Source of the DNA: Flavobacteriales bacterium
Lineage (GTDB): Bacteria; Bacteroidota; Bacteroidia; Flavobacteriales; BACL11
DNA length: 8,864 bases
NCBI GenBank assembly: GCA_002697505.1
Contig: NZWA01000070.1
Location: 1 to 8,864, forward strand
Direction of reading: 5' to 3'
The translations under genes were made by a program, and so were the position numbers. Below, piece after piece: positions 6,477 through 8,864 of the stretch. The notes under the pieces are model-generated. The model worked only from the letters and a program-made list of their open reading frames with translations. It searched no databases and was not told where the DNA came from. Every line of letters starts with the position of its first letter. Within the stretch, counting starts at the first letter, position 1.

Positions 6477-7192
6477 AAGTATATGGATTAATTGGTAAAA
6501 AATTAGACCATTCATTTTCTTTAAAATTTTTTAATGAAAAATTTAAAAAGGAAAAAATATCTAACGTTGTCTATAAAAACTTTGAAATCAATGATGTAAA
6601 GGATTTTAAGCAAATAATAAATCGAACAAATATTTATGGACTTAATGTTACAATTCCATATAAACAAACTATTATTCCATATTTAGATGCTTTATGTCCA
6701 GAAGCTAAAAAAGTTAATTCTGTAAATACTATTAAAATTTATGAAAACAAATTAATTGGCTATAACACTGACATAATTGGATTTGAACATAGTATTAATA
6801 CTCTTAAAAAATATAAAAAGGCAATTATTCTTGGTAATGGCGGTAGTTCTCAGGCTATTCAATATGTTTTAGATAAATTAAACAAAGAGTTTATTGTTAT
6901 TTCAAGAACTTCTAAATATAACTACACGTACATTGATTTTAATTTATTAAAAACACACAAGTTAATTATAAACACAACACCACTAGGAATGTTTCCAAAA
7001 ATTGAAAAATATCCAAATATTCCTTACCAATATCTAGATAGTTCCCACTATCTTTACGATTTGATATACAACCCACCAATTACAAAATTTTTAGAAGAAG
7101 GAATTAAAAAAGGAAGCAAAACTAGAAATGGATTAGACATGTTAAAAAAGCAAGCAGAAGCTTCGTGGAATATTTGGAACACTCAAAAATAA
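6473..7192 (+). CDS. aroE: Shikimate dehydrogenase (NADP+)
   Basis: It reduces 3-dehydroshikimate to shikimate with NADPH, the fourth step of the chorismate pathway, in the cytoplasm. It has 239 residues, shorter than the roughly 270 of E. coli AroE but close to Bacteroidota versions. Visible features are the substrate-binding LDHSFSLKFF (11-20), NVTIPYK with catalytic K64, VNSVNT (81-86), GYNTD with catalytic D100, the Rossmann glycine loop LGNGGSSQA (120-128), SRT (144-146) whose R145 fits NADP 2'-phosphate recognition, INTTPLGM, and the C-terminal RNGLDMLKKQAEASW with the substrate-contacting Gln. All catalytic residues are present, so it should be active. The ATG overlaps the popT stop by four bases, indicating coupled translation. 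An AAAGGA lies only two bases before the ATG, too close for a normal Shine-Dalgarno sequence. Quinate dehydrogenase (YdiB type) is less likely given the SRT motif and lone copy. Confidence 0.93.
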   Translation: MKVYGLIGKKLDHSFSLKFFNEKFKKEKISNVVYKNFEINDVKDFKQIINRTNIYGLNVTIPYKQTIIPYLDALCPEAKKVNSVNTIKIYENKLIGYNTDIIGFEHSINTLKKYKKAIILGNGGSSQAIQYVLDKLNKEFIVISRTSKYNYTYIDFNLLKTHKLIINTTPLGMFPKIEKYPNIPYQYLDSSHYLYDLIYNPPITKFLEEGIKKGSKTRNGLDMLKKQAEASWNIWNTQK

Positions 7193-7219
7193 TAGTAATA
7201 TTGAAAATAAATTGATACG

Positions 7220-8864
7220 TTGAAAAAATTAGATATTATAGAATTAGATACACAAGATTTTACTGAGCTAACAAATCATGTAAAAAATATGATCTCTAAT
7301 GATGATCCAATGAAGATCTCAAAAGATATTGAGTTAGTTAAATCTATTTTTTATAAAAAATTTAATTATAAAAAATCAAATGAAAATATATCTGATAATG
7401 ATTTAAAAGAAGAAGTCAGATTTAAAAAATTTTTGATAAAATTTAAAAAAAATAAAAAAAAATACAGAGAAAAAATTAACAATGAAGAAAAAAGAAATCT
7501 TATAGAAAAAGAAAATATCATAAATGAAATAAAACAATTGACTGAACAAAAAGAATTATTAAATAGTACATTTTCAAAATTTAGATCTCTACAAAAAAGA
7601 TGGTTTGAAATTGGATTTGTTCCAATAGAATTCAAAACTGATATATGGCAATCCTATAATCATAATGTTGTTAAATTTTATGACTACATTAAACTCAATA
7701 AAGAATTAAGAGATATTGATTTCAACAAAAATTTCCAACTAAAAGAACAAATTTGTTTAGATGCAGAAAAGTTAATGAATGAAACATCCATTAACAAAAT
7801 GGATATGTCTTTGCAAGATCTACATATAAAATGGAAAAAAATTGGTCCTGTCAAAAAAGAGTTTAGAAACAAAATGTGGGACAGATTTCAAAATATTAGC
7901 AAAGATTTAAATAAAAAAAAGAATGATTTTTTTATAAAAAGAAAAAAAATCGACAATGAAAAAGCTAAAGAAAAAAATGATATAAGCAAAAAAATAAAGT
8001 CTTTGGTAGATAAATCAAATTTAACTATTTCTGACTGGAAATCAAAAACATTAGAATGTGAAGAACTTACTAATAAATGGAAAAAAATAGGTAAGCTTGA
8101 CAATAATTACAATAACAAAAAAGTATGGAAGGAGTTTAAAACTTCTCTAGACTATTTTTATAAAAAAAAGAGAACTTATTATGAAACCAAAAAACTAAAA
8201 GAAGTTACTTTAATAAATCGAAAAAAAGAAATTTGTCAAGAAGCAAAACAATTAAAATTATCAACTGAATGGAAAAAGAGTAGTGATAAATTAATTAAAT
8301 TACAAAAAGAATGGAAATCAATAGCTTACACCAAACAATCGAAACAGTTATGGCAAGATTTTAAAAATTCAACAGATTATTTTTTTAAAAAAAGAAATGA
8401 AACATTCAAGAATACTAAACGCGAAGAAAGGAAGATAATAGAAGAAAAAAAGAAAACACTCGTAAAAATTAAAAACTTACCACTAACAACAAAAAAAGAA
8501 AGTTTAAATATTTTGAAAAATTACATTAACAATTGGTATGACGATAAGAATATTGTTTCATATAAAAATTTAAACTCAAAATTTGATAATTTAATAATAG
8601 CAAAATATCTAGAAACAGGAATTGATTATCACACTGCAGATATTGACATTTACAAAACAAAAATAAAAAGTATTAAAAATAAAACAAAGTTAATATCTGA
8701 AGAGAAAAATTATTTAAATTCAAGTTTAGATATTTTGAAAAAAAAACTCTTACAATATCAGAACAATATTGACTTTTTATCAAATAACACTCAAACAGAA
8801 TCTTTGTATAAAGAAGTGGAAGATAAAATAAATACCGTCAAACAGGATATTGACCACATCAATC
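7220..8864 (+). CDS. DUF349-repeat protein, 3' partial
   Basis: The frame is open from a stop at 7208-7210 to the window end, giving 548 complete codons. It is very Lys/Asn/Glu-rich, with no signal peptide or membrane segment, so it is probably a cytoplasmic, largely helical protein. Tryptophans W128, W205, W287 and W365 begin four DUF349 (PF03993) repeats of the form W-x-x-I-(G/A) followed 13-16 residues later by a second Trp (W143, W220, W303, W378). W439 may mark a decayed fifth. The segment NKELRDIDF after repeat 1 and the helical tail QNNIDFLSN...SLYKEVEDKI match Bacteroidota DUF349 proteins as I recall them, which suggests the true stop is only some tens of bases beyond the edge. The best start is TTG at 7220, 27 bases after aroE; ATG at 7289 is the first Met and would lose 23 residues. 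It is probably the last of four co-transcribed genes. Function is unknown. Confidence 0.85.
   Translation, partial: MKKLDIIELDTQDFTELTNHVKNMISNDDPMKISKDIELVKSIFYKKFNYKKSNENISDNDLKEEVRFKKFLIKFKKNKKKYREKINNEEKRNLIEKENIINEIKQLTEQKELLNSTFSKFRSLQKRWFEIGFVPIEFKTDIWQSYNHNVVKFYDYIKLNKELRDIDFNKNFQLKEQICLDAEKLMNETSINKMDMSLQDLHIKWKKIGPVKKEFRNKMWDRFQNISKDLNKKKNDFFIKRKKIDNEKAKEKNDISKKIKSLVDKSNLTISDWKSKTLECEELTNKWKKIGKLDNNYNNKKVWKEFKTSLDYFYKKKRTYYETKKLKEVTLINRKKEICQEAKQLKLSTEWKKSSDKLIKLQKEWKSIAYTKQSKQLWQDFKNSTDYFFKKRNETFKNTKREERKIIEEKKKTLVKIKNLPLTTKKESLNILKNYINNWYDDKNIVSYKNLNSKFDNLIIAKYLETGIDYHTADIDIYKTKIKSIKNKTKLISEEKNYLNSSLDILKKKLLQYQNNIDFLSNNTQTESLYKEVEDKINTVKQDIDHIN

Noticed and set aside
7193..7219. 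Separate promoter for the DUF349 gene
   Set aside because: The best candidate (TAATATTG) misses one core T of TAnnTTTG, and the 27-base gap fits co-transcription with aroE.
7366..8103. Three minus-strand open frames (7366-7635, 7684-7872, 7888-8103) rich in Phe, Ser and Leu
   Set aside because: They are complements of the Lys/Glu/Asn-rich DUF349 gene, whose frame is open throughout with recognisable repeats; AAA/GAA codons read backwards give Phe/Ser.

Overview
This is an AT-rich, densely coding stretch of bacterial chromosome, most likely from the Bacteroidota and probably a marine-type Flavobacteriales with a compact genome. Three things point there. The one divergent intergenic gap carries perfect TAnnTTTG -7 elements on both strands, the Bacteroidota promoter signature. 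Starts lack properly spaced Shine-Dalgarno sequences and are preceded by A/T-rich DNA. The proteins also have Bacteroidota-type features: a GlmM with a GEGNGG sugar loop, a stand-alone ComA-like phosphosulfolactate synthase, and a long DUF349-repeat protein. No RNA genes, insertion sequences, CRISPR arrays or phage genes are visible, and no gap exceeds about 70 bases.

Layout. Bases 2-700 (+) hold the C-terminal kinase domain of a Wzc-type tyrosine kinase for polysaccharide export, cut by the left edge, ending in a Gly-Tyr repeat tail. After 18 bases comes an NhaC-family Na+/H+ antiporter (719-2179, +). It converges on, and overlaps by 8 bases, a leftward two-gene operon: glmM (4708-3302, -) followed by a class I cysteine desulfurase (3305-2172, -), joined by an ATGA overlap. 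A 66-base divergent promoter region (4709-4774) separates this from a rightward run of four tightly packed genes: ComA-like synthase (4775-5533), DUF368/PopT-type undecaprenyl-phosphate translocase (5544-6476), shikimate dehydrogenase aroE (6473-7192), and a DUF349-repeat protein (from 7220, running off the right edge).

How the genes fit together. Several serve the cell envelope: the Wzc kinase controls polysaccharide polymerisation and export, GlmM makes glucosamine-1-phosphate for UDP-GlcNAc, and PopT would recycle the C55-P lipid carrier. AroE supplies chorismate, the cysteine desulfurase mobilises sulfur for Fe-S clusters and tRNA thiolation, and the ComA homologue would join sulfite to phosphoenolpyruvate, though its product in Bacteroidota is uncertain. 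NhaC fits a saline habitat. No new mobile or defence system is seen. The points most worth checking are the apparently leaderless transcript of the ComA-like gene, the role of this lone ComA homologue in an operon with PopT and AroE, and the regular repeat structure of the DUF349 protein.
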